DNA of 47,069 nt, from positions 1 through 47,069 of the forward strand of contig JAKEFM010000002.1 of assembly GCA_022616055.1 (NCBI GenBank), in the 5' to 3' direction. The position numbers and the translations under genes are program-made. This DNA comes from Planctomycetota bacterium. GTDB taxonomy: Bacteria > Planctomycetota > UBA1135 > JAKEFM01. Under the pieces are notes generated by a model. The model was not told where the DNA came from. It saw only the letters and a program-made list of their open reading frames with translations, and ran no database searches. This document shows positions 34,501-41,092 of the stretch, piece after piece (position 1 is the first letter of the stretch; every line of letters begins with the position of its first letter).

Positions 34501-35622
34501 CTCGAACCGGAATTCAGGGAGGTCTGCGGGGACCGAGAGCGCGAATGTTCCGTCCGCGAGCGCGGCCGTCTCGAAGGCGGGGATCCAGCCACCCCGTTCC
34601 CGGACGGCCTCCTCGAGTCCAGCGCGGCCCTCCTCCCCCGACTTCAGCTCACCGACGGCCTCCGCCCCCCCCAGGAGGGCGACCGTCTCCGGGAAGTCGA
34701 TCGACTCGTCTCCCGTCCGGACGCCGACGGTCGCTTCTCCGAGCGGACCGCCGCCTCGGACGAGGAGGCGGCCGCGGATCTCGACTCGGCCGGGGAGCGC
34801 CGGGGACGAGGATGCCGTCGTGCGCGCCGGAAGTCGGAGGGGAGTCTCGGATGCGGGTGCCCCGCCCGCGTCGGCTGGGAGAGGAGGAGCAGGAGCGGCC
34901 GCGACGGCGGGACCTCGGCCCGCCATCTCCTCGTCTCCCCGGGTCGGGAGGAGGGCGACGAGACCGACCGCCCCGAGAAGCATCGCTCCGATCGCGGCCT
35001 TTGTGCTCGTCTTCATGAGGAGGCCCTCCGCAAAGGGGATTCCGGATCCCGCGGAGGCCGCTTCCGCGGCTGGGGCCGCGAACGCGAAGGGAGCGAGCGC
35101 GAGGCACCAGGCCCGGCGGTCGCCGCCATGCTCTGCGTCGAGCCGCTCGCCGAGCCGATCGTGGGCTCGCCGGAGGCGGGTGCCGACCGTGGCGACCGGA
35201 ACCCCCGATCGCCGCGCGATCTCCCGCGGCGGCAGCCCCTCGAAGTAGCGGAGCAGGACTGTCCGGCGGTACGGCTCCTCGAGAGCGAGGACCGCCTCGA
35301 CGAGGCGGCGGCGCGCCTCCTCGCGCCCGACGATCTCCTCCGTCGAGGGGAGGGCCTCCGGGCGCGCGGCCTCGCGCTCTCGCCGGGAGCGACGTCCCCC
35401 GGATCGGCTCGTCCGGAACGCAAAGTTCCGGACGACGCGGGCGAGCCACGCCCTCGGCGATCGCACGGCCCCCGGCGCTCCCTGGAGAGCGGCGAGCCAG
35501 GTGTCCTGGACGGCGTCCTCCGCGAGCGCCTCGTCGGTGACCAGGCTGCGCGCGAGGGCCCGGACGAAGGGCTCGTGCGCGAGGAGCCTCTCGAGGGGTT
35601 CGTAGGAGGGCTCGGTTTCCAT
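31591..35622 (-). CDS. ECF sigma factor fused to a membrane segment and carboxypeptidase-regulatory-like repeats
   Basis: A 1343-residue fusion. Residues 10-75 are sigma region 2 (AHEPFVRALARSLVTDEALAEDAVQDTWLAAL; RSPRAWLARVVRNFAFR) and 95-160 region 4 (ALEEPYRRTVLLRYFEGLPPREIARRSGVPVATVGTRLRRAHDRL). A hydrophobic stretch at 172-190 and a membrane helix at about 208-227 (KAAIGAMLLGAVGLVALLPT) follow, then a Pro/Ala-rich linker and about ten CarboxypepD_reg-like beta domains (GRVVDRDGRGVSGASL, ADGRFRIHSLLPGRHSL, GRVVDAAGVPSEGLTV). Extended sigma factors of this kind occur in Planctomycetota. The sigma part would be cytoplasmic and tethered, the repeats outside. An internal ATG at 35016 (residue 203) has GGAGGG seven bases upstream, so a repeat-only membrane protein may also be made. 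Confidence 0.85.
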   Translation of the reverse strand: METEPSYEPLERLLAHEPFVRALARSLVTDEALAEDAVQDTWLAALQGAPGAVRSPRAWLARVVRNFAFRTSRSGGRRSRREREAARPEALPSTEEIVGREEARRRLVEAVLALEEPYRRTVLLRYFEGLPPREIARRSGVPVATVGTRLRRAHDRLGERLDAEHGGDRRAWCLALAPFAFAAPAAEAASAGSGIPFAEGLLMKTSTKAAIGAMLLGAVGLVALLPTRGDEEMAGRGPAVAAAPAPPLPADAGGAPASETPLRLPARTTASSSPALPGRVEIRGRLLVRGGGPLGEATVGVRTGDESIDFPETVALLGGAEAVGELKSGEEGRAGLEEAVRERGGWIPAFETAALADGTFALSVPADLPEFRFEVKADFAVSDSSERSLPGDPRLREGVTLLLDPAGKVEGSIRTRAGSPARNAKVARFEVGGVFWLAEGADALGRFAIRGLGPGRHSFVAMGEGGGPLARLDVQVRAGETTRVDFDLPAESWIAGRVVDRDGRGVSGASLETQGPAEVVPGLLASWAPGLRFGRGRTGADGRFRIHSLLPGRHSLSIAAEGFLPGFGGPVEVPAGGGAEGIEVVLESGHRVAGRVVDAAGVPSEGLTVMVVPDRGAVNRRGLDGANLRWFRQKARTQGDGSFSVSGLDAVPLIVLVRRGGKPLAERREVEVDTEGLEVVVGRPTGIAGVVLDGGGNPIRSFRIVPLRVTFTSFGGKILRREGSERPGREFASEDGTFEWTGVETGSFDFRAEARGFVPRTLADVDVLPGEVRRALEFLLEPGVTVHGRVVERGIGAAVAGARIDLLPRDTLNPDRIRPRAGAATSAEDGTFEVSGLLPGSTRLSVSHEAFVEATTEEIEGGPGAVVELLLVELSRGGAVEGRAVGADGLPFVGGSAVTIPGQRSGGGFKDATIDEVGRFRIGGLAPGRYRVEASPRWARSTPREEIERRRLSTLVTVEEGKVATVEFAPLPSGGALVRGRVVDRGEGIPGFEARVDPLAFKHDPEESFARYQTLRDRSGADGCFRIEGVPEGEAEVSVSLSGASARIPAGLRARRRIQVPAGGEIVCDFAIPSGEISGKVVSAGQPVAGLFVWASLAEGHQPGVTAWSVYANTNKEGRYSLGGLPEGVITILAGGRTRGEDRETDDLIPASKEARLAEGGRAVVDFDLERGATALVEVRGPTGRPAAGVSVWVGPIAGAREGRRGGQEWLTDRYGLARVKGLHAGLCVATLLRAPAFAANFSEEKEVRPGEEARFRLDLREGTKVGVRVLDAEGVPIGAAEVLLRDDRGFATPATRGASGWKVVTLPGSYVLEVTAGDRGRKALPVRVGEEPVELDIRLGGD

Positions 35623-35789
35623 CGGGATCCAGGAAAGAGATCCCGCCGGGCAAGGATCCGCGTCGCGCGCGGCCGGGGGAAGGGGGTCTCGGAAAGGGGT
35701 GGGTTCCCTTCCCCGCCCGGTTCCGGAATCATGTCTCGGCCAGGACGAGTTTCCCGGCCTCCGCGAAGGTCCCTTCCCGAGGAGCCGCC

Positions 35790-36227
35790 ATGGCCGTCAA
35801 GCCGATCCCCGACGGGTTCCACACCGTCACCCCCTACCTGGTCGCCGCCGGGGCGCCGAAGCTGATCGAGTTCATGAAGCGGGCTTTCGGCGCCGAGGAG
35901 GTCGAGCGCACGAAGCGCCCGGACGGGACGATCGGGTGCGCCGCGCTCCGCGTCGGCGACTCGATGGTGATGATCGGAGACGCGCAGGGCGGGCATGGGC
36001 CGAGGCCGGCCACGCTCTACCTCTATGTGAAGGACGTGGATGCCACCTACAAGAAGGCGATGCAGGCCGGCGGCACCTCGACCTGCGAGCCCACCGACAT
36101 GTTCTGGGGAGACCGCAACGCGGGGGTGAAGGACGCGTTCGGGAACGAGTGGTGGATCGCCACCCACAAGGAGGACGTCGCTTCCGCGGAGATCGAGCGG
36201 CGCGGCGCCGCGCACTGGAAGAAGTAG
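35790..36227 (+). CDS. VOC-family (glyoxalase/PhnB-like) protein
   Basis: A 145-residue cytoplasmic protein. It begins PDGFHTVTPYLVAAGAPKLIEFMKRAFGAEEVER, then VGDSMVMIGDA, TLYLYVKDVDATYKKAMQAGG, and MFWGDRNAGVKDAFGNEWWIATHKEDV. These are the two beta-alpha-beta-beta-beta modules of the vicinal oxygen chelate fold, in the PhnB-like subgroup. Substrate cannot be deduced. The gene stands alone and is convergent with the deiodinase-like gene; only 9 bp separate the stop codons. ATG 35790 has GAGGAG-like bases (CCGAGGAGCC) upstream. Confidence 0.9.
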   Translation: MAVKPIPDGFHTVTPYLVAAGAPKLIEFMKRAFGAEEVERTKRPDGTIGCAALRVGDSMVMIGDAQGGHGPRPATLYLYVKDVDATYKKAMQAGGTSTCEPTDMFWGDRNAGVKDAFGNEWWIATHKEDVASAEIERRGAAHWKK

Positions 36228-36236
36228 CGCGGGCGG

Positions 36237-37346
36237 CTACTCCGGCGCGCCCGAGGTCTCGAGGTCGATCGCCTCCTCGAGATCGTCGGGCTGGAACCCG
36301 AACGGGCCCGGGCCGCTGCGGTAGGCGACGCGCCCGTCCCGGTCGACGAGGAGGAGGCGGTCGGGCCAGGCCTCGTACGCCCGGTCGACGGTCCCCTCCA
36401 TGTCGTCGACGAGGACGGGGATCTCGTCGAGACCGAGGTCCGCCGTGCAGGATCCCGCGACGGCGTGGCGCTCCTCGGAGGTCGCCGGCTCCTCGACGAG
36501 GGGGGAATCGGGGCCCGCGATCGGCCAGAGGGAGTCGAGGGCGTGGGCCTCGCGGATGTAGACGAGGAAGAACTCGACCCCCCCGCGGTGGGTCTCGAAG
36601 ATCTCCTTCAGCCGACCGGCTGATTCCCGGAAGGGGGGTCAGGTGTAGGAGCCGAAGACGAGGGCGACCGGCCTCTTCCCCGCGAAGGAGGAGAGCGTCA
36701 CCGAGCCTCCGCCGTGGAGCCTGGGAAGCGTGAAGTCGGGCGCTCGCTCGCGCTCGGAGGCGGGGATCGCGCCGACCCTTGGCCCGGGCCCGGGCAGGAG
36801 ACGCTCCATCCGGGCGAGGCGCCCGTCGCCGTCGCGGTCGCCGCGCTCGAAGAAGGCCTTCGCCTCGACGAACGAGAGGAAGCCGTCCCGGTCCGAGTCG
36901 CATCCCGCGAGGAAGATCGGGAAGGGGTTCCGACCCGGGCCGCGACTGGAGGGATGGGCGTCGAACTCCCCGCGCGAGATGCGCCCGTCGCCGTCGCGGT
37001 CGAGGAGGTCGAGCCCCTTCGCGAGCTCCCGGAGATCGATCGAGTCGGCATCCTCCGCCCCGAAGGTTCGCACGAGGAGGTAGGGGACGACGAGGTCCGG
37101 CGGCGGGACGACCGGACGATCGAAGTCCCGGGGGGTGACGACGCCGTCCCCGTCGCGGTCGAGTCGGTCGAAGGCGCTGCGGTCGCGGTCGTACTCGCTG
37201 CGCTCGATCCGGCCGTCGTGGTTCCGGTCGTGCCTCGCGGCGAGATGGCCCCAGATCGCCTCCCTCTCGCGCGCGGCGTTGTCCCGCGGCCTCGGTCCGG
37301 CGCAGGCCGCGGCGGCGAGGAGAAGGCCGAGGTGGACCGGTTTCAT
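36237..37346 (-). CDS. EF-hand lipoprotein with deiodinase-like selenocysteine domain
   Basis: A 369-residue selenoprotein if UGA at 36639-36641 is read as selenocysteine (residue 236). Residues 1-15 resemble a lipoprotein signal (LLLAAAAC). Five EF-hand loops follow at 40-51, 63-74, 116-127, 150-161 and 170-181, for example DRDGDGRISRGE. The last domain begins APDFTLPRLHGGGSVTLSSF and contains VALVFGSYT-Sec-PPFRES, the iodothyronine deiodinase active-site motif. The frame then continues for 133 codons in full agreement with that family: FFLVYIREAHALDSLWP, EEPATSEERHAVAGSC, IPVLVDDMEGTVDRAYEAWP, GRVAYRSGPGPFGFQPDDL. A SECIS-like hairpin starts 15 nt after the UGA. It is a periplasmic thioredoxin-fold oxidoreductase, probably calcium-binding; substrate unknown. 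Confidence 0.85.
36608..36623 (-). promoter_or_regulatory. SECIS-like hairpin after the UGA codon
   Basis: On the mRNA strand UCAGCC pairs perfectly with GGCUGA across the loop GGUC. The loop begins 21 nt after the UGA at 36639. The bacterial SECIS of formate dehydrogenase mRNA has the same GGUC apical loop at a similar distance. Below the stem, CUUC and GAGGA-type bases allow a weaker lower helix with an internal bulge. Confidence 0.7.
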
Positions 37347-37361
37347 CGGGGAGCGTCGCGA

Positions 37362-37390
37362 ACGATACGCCCGGGTCGGGCCCGGTTCAC
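37362..37390 (-). promoter_or_regulatory. candidate promoter of the deiodinase-like gene
   Basis: GTGAAC (37390-37385), 17-bp spacer and TATCGT (37367-37362) on the reverse strand. The 5' UTR would be short, about 9 nt before ATG 37346, and no clear ribosome binding site is present. Confidence 0.35.
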
Positions 37391-37429
37391 GCTCCGAGCG
37401 CGCGTCGGGCCGCCCGCAGTGCTGTCGCG

Positions 37430-37458
37430 TTGACAGGCTCCACAGGGGCCGGGAGACT
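37430..37458 (+). promoter_or_regulatory. candidate promoter of the beta-propeller gene
   Basis: A perfect TTGACA (37430-37435) is followed after 17 bp by GAGACT (37453-37458), a weak -10. Start codon ATG 37505 lies about 40 nt after the predicted start of transcription. Confidence 0.35.
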
Positions 37459-37504
37459 GCACTCACGCGGCGCGGCGGGGCCGGAATCCCGCCAGGGTGT
37501 GCTC

Positions 37505-39112
37505 ATGCGAAATCTCCTCGGAAGAACGTCCCTCCCCCTCCTCCTCGCCGCCACGGCGGGTGCGCAAGTCCTCCCCTACGGGGCTCCCTCCCCCGCCGGG
37601 TTCGCCGGAACGCTCGATTCGGGAGGGCAGGTCCCCTTCCTCGGCAGCCCGACGTTCTTCCTCCGGCTGACGGGCGCGACGAACCCGATCGGCGGGATCC
37701 TCCTCGTCGGCCCCACGCCTGTCTCGATCCCGGTCTCCGGGCTGACCCTCCTGGTCGATATCACGACGGCCGCCATCCTGCCGTTCCCCGCCCCGCTCAC
37801 GACCCTCGCCCTGCCGATCCCCCCCACCCCCACCCTGGTCGGAGGAAGCGCGTTCGTGCAGGCGGTGATCGCGGCCCCGTTCCCCCCCTTCGGCGTCGGC
37901 CTCACGAGCGCCGTCTCGGTCGAGATCCTCCCCGACCCGACCCCGACCCGCGGCTACTTCGGCCTGCAGGACTTCTCCTTCGGGGCGAACGCACCCGGGC
38001 AGATGGCGATCCTCGACCTGACGACCGTCCCGCCCTCGTTCCGCGCGACGGGGAACCTCGGCTTCGCCGGGAACATCGGGTCCAACTTCAGCCCGAAGAT
38101 CGCCGTCCCAGAGCCGGGCACCTTCGCCTTCGCGCTCGGCGGTCAATCGGTGAACCAGTTCGTCCGCGTCTTCGACGTCTCCTCGGACCCCTCCGGCATC
38201 GTCGCGTACACCTCGCTCGGCGACATCCCCGTCGGCGCCTACATCTACGACTGGGTGGGGCACCGGGAATGCGAGACGACCCCGGACGGCTCGCTCCTCT
38301 TCGTGACGTCGGGGAACTCCTCCTCCAATTCCCCCGCCCTCCTCGAGGTGTTCTCCCTGGCGTCGCTCCCCGGATCGCTTCCGGTCGCTCCCGTCCAGTC
38401 GATCTCCTTCGCGAACTCGGGGTTCGGGCCCGTGACGCTCGACGTCAGCCCGGACGGGACGAGGCTCGCCCTCCTCGCGGGCTCCGACAACAACCCGCCC
38501 GTCCGCCTCTACTCGATCGACCCGGCCGCCCCGACGCCCCTCACGCTCGCCGCGAACCTTCCCCTCGCCGGTTTCGTCGGGAGCGCCGACCCCCACGACG
38601 TCCACTTCTCCCCCGACGGCACGCTCCTCTTCGTCAGCGGCGGGAACGGCTTCTTCTCTGTCGTCGACCTGACGGGGCCCGCCCCGCTGACCCTGATCAA
38701 CGGGGGGACCTGGCCCGCGGCCGCCACGAGTTCCGACCACGGCTCGGCCGTGGCGGTCCTGGGAGGGACGCTCGTCGGCGTCCTCGGGGACCCGATGACG
38801 GCCGGGGGTCCCCAGTACCACCTGATCGACCTGAACGAGACCTCCCCCACCTTCGGCCAGCTCCTCACCTCCTTCACGACGAATCCGGCCTTCGGGAACA
38901 TCTCGAACCACCGGCTCCACGCGCGCGGGGGGATCGTCGTCGCCATCGACGGCGGAGGGGCGACGGTCGACTGCCAGATGGTCGACGTCATCGACCTCGC
39001 CCAGCCCGACCCGATCAACGGGTTCGTCTCCTGGCGCGTGAAGACCCCGACCTACACGAACCTCGCTCCGCCGGGCCTCGCGAGCATCCCGAGGGACTTC
39101 GACCTCCGGTGA
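37505..39112 (+). CDS. secreted beta-propeller-like protein
   Basis: A 535-residue exported protein, signal peptide MRNLLGRTSLPLLLAATAGAQ. Residues 25-150 (PAGFAGTLDSGGQVPFLGSPTF to FVQAVIAAPFPPFGVGLTSAVSVEI) resemble the C-terminal domain of the FG-GAP protein at 20714-23365, here placed at the N-terminus. The remainder has YVTN/lactonase-type propeller blades: VTLDVSPDGTRLALLAGSDNN, DVHFSPDGTLLFVSGGNGFFSVVDL, and ECETTPDGSLLFVTSGNSS. No catalytic site is recognisable. ATG 37505 is chosen because an in-frame GTG further upstream (37430) overlaps the promoter and lacks a signal peptide start. Confidence 0.8.
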   Translation: MRNLLGRTSLPLLLAATAGAQVLPYGAPSPAGFAGTLDSGGQVPFLGSPTFFLRLTGATNPIGGILLVGPTPVSIPVSGLTLLVDITTAAILPFPAPLTTLALPIPPTPTLVGGSAFVQAVIAAPFPPFGVGLTSAVSVEILPDPTPTRGYFGLQDFSFGANAPGQMAILDLTTVPPSFRATGNLGFAGNIGSNFSPKIAVPEPGTFAFALGGQSVNQFVRVFDVSSDPSGIVAYTSLGDIPVGAYIYDWVGHRECETTPDGSLLFVTSGNSSSNSPALLEVFSLASLPGSLPVAPVQSISFANSGFGPVTLDVSPDGTRLALLAGSDNNPPVRLYSIDPAAPTPLTLAANLPLAGFVGSADPHDVHFSPDGTLLFVSGGNGFFSVVDLTGPAPLTLINGGTWPAAATSSDHGSAVAVLGGTLVGVLGDPMTAGGPQYHLIDLNETSPTFGQLLTSFTTNPAFGNISNHRLHARGGIVVAIDGGGATVDCQMVDVIDLAQPDPINGFVSWRVKTPTYTNLAPPGLASIPRDFDLR

Positions 39113-39236
39113 GGGATCCGCGGGTCGCGAGGAACGCCCGCCTCCACGCCGGGAACCCTTCCGGCCCCCGTCTCGTCCTCCGGCGGACGGTCCTCGCGGG
39201 GCGGTGACGGGAGGGCCCGGACCGTCGGGCCGATCG

Positions 39237-39262
39237 GGGCGGAGGGGAGGTCCCCTCCGCCC
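39237..39262. terminator. GC-rich hairpin in the convergent gap
   Basis: GGGCGGAGGGG pairs perfectly with CCCCTCCGCCC across a 4-base loop. It lies between the stop codons of the propeller gene (39112) and the ATPase gene (39310). It lacks a U-tract on either strand, so termination is only a suggestion. Confidence 0.35.
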
Positions 39263-39309
39263 GGGAAACCGGGCCGGGATCCCCGGCGCCGGGGCCGCCC
39301 GCCGAGGTT

Positions 39310-40467
39310 TCAGACCAGGTCCCCGTCCCAGAGCCTCGCGCAGAACTCCCTCCAGGGGAGCACGAGGGTCCCGTCCTCGAACTTCCTCGGGACCGTATCC
39401 AGAGTCACGACCGCCGCTCGGCGGAGGGGGTGCTCCTCCCGGAGCGCGCGGAGGCCCCTCGCCACCTCCGGCCCCGCGCCCGCCACGGCCTTGAACTCGA
39501 GCGCGAGGTCGAGGTCCCCGAGGATCAGGTCCACCTCGAGGCCCGTGCTCGTCCTCCAGAAGGAGAGGGGAAGGTTCTTCTCCGAGTAGGACAGATATGC
39601 GCGGACCTCCTCGACCAGGAAATGCTCGAACGCTTGGCCGAACTCCGCCGTCCTCGGCCGCACCGGCGCCATTCCCCGCAGGGCGCGGACGAGGCCGACG
39701 TCGAAGAGATAGAACTTCGCAGTCTCGATGAGGCGGCGCTTGCGTGCCCTCAGCCAGGGGAGGAGGGCGTGGCCGAGGAGGGTGTCCTCCAGGATCTGGT
39801 AGTACTCGCGCACGGTCTTCGCGGCGACGCCGCAATCGCGCGCGACGCTCGCGTAGTTGAGGAGCGAGCCGTGTCCGGCGGCCACCGAATCGAGGAAGCG
39901 GGCGAAGGCCGGGACGTTCCGCGTGAGGGCTTCGGCCTGGATCTCCTCGGCGAGATAGTCGAGGACGTAGCTCCGGAGGCTGCGGTCGGCGCGCGCGGAG
40001 AGATAGTGGGCCGGGACGAGCCCGTGGTTCAGGGCGCGCTCGAGGTCGAGGTCGGGGACCTCGCGCGTCGTCAGCGGGAACAGTTCGTAGCGCCACGCCC
40101 GCCCGCCGAGGAGGTTCGAGGCCCCCCGGCGCAGCTTCCTCGCGCTCGAGCCCGCGAGGACGAACCGGACGTCGGCGTTCTCGATCAGCCAGTGGACCTC
40201 GTCGAGGAGGGAGGGGATCTTCTGCACCTCGTCGACGACGACGACCTGGTCCCTCGCCGCGAGGCACTCCTCCCGGAGGATCGAGGGCCTCAGGAGGAGA
40301 CGCGTTCGAAGATCCGTGTCGAGGAGGTCGTAGACCCTCGACCGGGGAAACTGGCGGCGCAGGAGAGTGGTCTTCCCGACCTTGCGCGGACCCCAGAGGA
40401 ACGCGGCGCGGGTCCCCTCGAGGTCGATCCGGAGGATCCTGGGGATCTCGGATAAACGGGAGTTCAC
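39310..40467 (-). CDS. AAA ATPase with DUF4143 C-terminal domain
   Basis: A 385-residue protein of the AAA_14/DUF4143 family. Walker A is FLWGPRKVGKTTLLRR (about residues 23-38), Walker B VVVVDEVQKIPSLL, sensor FVLAGSSARKLRR. The C-terminal DUF4143 part has KFYLFDVGLVRAL, EFGQAFEHFLVEEVRAYL and FWRTSTGLEVDLILGDLDLALEFKA, the last resembling a PD-(D/E)XK nuclease core. The function of this widespread family is unclear. The start is GTG 40467, seven bases after a TAGATA -10 element, so the mRNA is probably leaderless, and the start lies inside an inverted repeat. Confidence 0.9.
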   Translation of the reverse strand: MNSRLSEIPRILRIDLEGTRAAFLWGPRKVGKTTLLRRQFPRSRVYDLLDTDLRTRLLLRPSILREECLAARDQVVVVDEVQKIPSLLDEVHWLIENADVRFVLAGSSARKLRRGASNLLGGRAWRYELFPLTTREVPDLDLERALNHGLVPAHYLSARADRSLRSYVLDYLAEEIQAEALTRNVPAFARFLDSVAAGHGSLLNYASVARDCGVAAKTVREYYQILEDTLLGHALLPWLRARKRRLIETAKFYLFDVGLVRALRGMAPVRPRTAEFGQAFEHFLVEEVRAYLSYSEKNLPLSFWRTSTGLEVDLILGDLDLALEFKAVAGAGPEVARGLRALREEHPLRRAAVVTLDTVPRKFEDGTLVLPWREFCARLWDGDLV

Positions 40468-40492
40468 TCCCGTTTATCTAGATTAACGGGAG
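40451..40492. promoter_or_regulatory. operator-like triple half-site over the ATPase start
   Basis: GATAAACGGGAG (40451-40462) and CTCCCGTTTATC (40467-40478) form a perfect 12-bp inverted repeat with a 4-base spacer. A third copy, GATTAACGGGAG (40481-40492), follows after two bases with one change. The sites cover the -10 element, the expected transcription start and the first codons of the ATPase gene, so binding would block its transcription. Confidence 0.6.
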
Positions 40493-40503
40493 GCGTGTGT
40501 CCA
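40475..40503 (-). promoter_or_regulatory. promoter of the ATPase gene, probably leaderless
   Basis: TGGACA (40503-40498), 17-bp spacer, TAGATA (40480-40475) on the reverse strand. Seven bases later is GTG 40467, the start codon. The -35 lies just after the stop codon of the upstream reductase gene. Confidence 0.6.
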
Positions 40504-40507
40504 GGGA

Positions 40508-41092
40508 TCACCTCCGGGCCGCGCGCCGGCCCGGCGGAGCCGCGGGTTTCCGCTCGACGGCGTAGTGGAGGCGCGCGACGCCGTCGGGGTACCGTCGCAC
40601 CGAGAGGAGGCGGAGGGGAACCGTCCGGTGCCGGGGGGCGATCAGGGGGATCCCCTCGCCGATCAGCGTGGGGATCACGTGGATCTGGAACTCGTCGATC
40701 TCCCCCTCGTCGAGGAAGGAGGCGATCAGCCCGCCGCCCCCCATCATCCAAACGTCCTTCCCGGGCGCGGCGCGCAGGCGCCTCGCGAAGTCCGCGACCC
40801 CCTCGCGGACGAGGTGGTATCCGGGCGCCGGGGCGAAGTGCGGGCTGCGGGAGAAGACGTAGTTCGCGGTCTTCCCTCCGGACCGCCCGCCGCCGCCCAT
40901 CCCGAAGGCCTTCTCGTAGGTCTTCCGCCCCCAGAGGATCGCGTCGATCGAGCGCAGGAACGCGCCCATGCCGTAGTCCCCGGGCGGCCGCGGCCGGTCG
41001 AGCCAGTCGACGCTCCCGTCGGGCCGGGCGATGTAGCCGTCGGCGCTCGTCGCGATGTAGACGACGATCTTCCGGTCCCGGGGCTGCTTCAA
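40508..41092 (-). CDS. RibD C-terminal-like dihydrofolate reductase family protein
   Basis: A 194-residue protein. It reads KIVVYIATSADGYIARPDGSVDWLD at the N-terminus, then IDAILWGRKTYEKAFGMGG, NYVFSRSP, KDVWMMGGGGLIASFLDEGEIDEFQIHVIPTLIGEGIPL. This is the RibD_C/DHFR-like NADPH-binding fold common in small bacterial reductases of unknown substrate. I chose a TTG start at 41092 because it overlaps the upstream stop as TTGA, in keeping with the GTGA junctions elsewhere, and because conservation begins six residues later. No ATG is nearby. Coupled with the toroid protein upstream. Confidence 0.88.
   Translation of the reverse strand: MKQPRDRKIVVYIATSADGYIARPDGSVDWLDRPRPPGDYGMGAFLRSIDAILWGRKTYEKAFGMGGGGRSGGKTANYVFSRSPHFAPAPGYHLVREGVADFARRLRAAPGKDVWMMGGGGLIASFLDEGEIDEFQIHVIPTLIGEGIPLIAPRHRTVPLRLLSVRRYPDGVARLHYAVERKPAAPPGRRAARR

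Noticed and set aside
34649..35016. Sigma factor and repeat protein as two separate genes
   Set aside because: The frame is continuous without a stop between the sigma region and the membrane helix. The internal start at 35016 is kept as an additional possibility, not as a separate gene.
36639..36641. UGA as a genuine stop, giving a shorter EF-hand protein and a separate non-coding tail
   Set aside because: The 133 codons after it continue the deiodinase fold in the same frame with no stop, the motif around it is FGSxT-x-PPF, and a SECIS-like hairpin follows. A frameshift or ordinary stop does not explain these facts.
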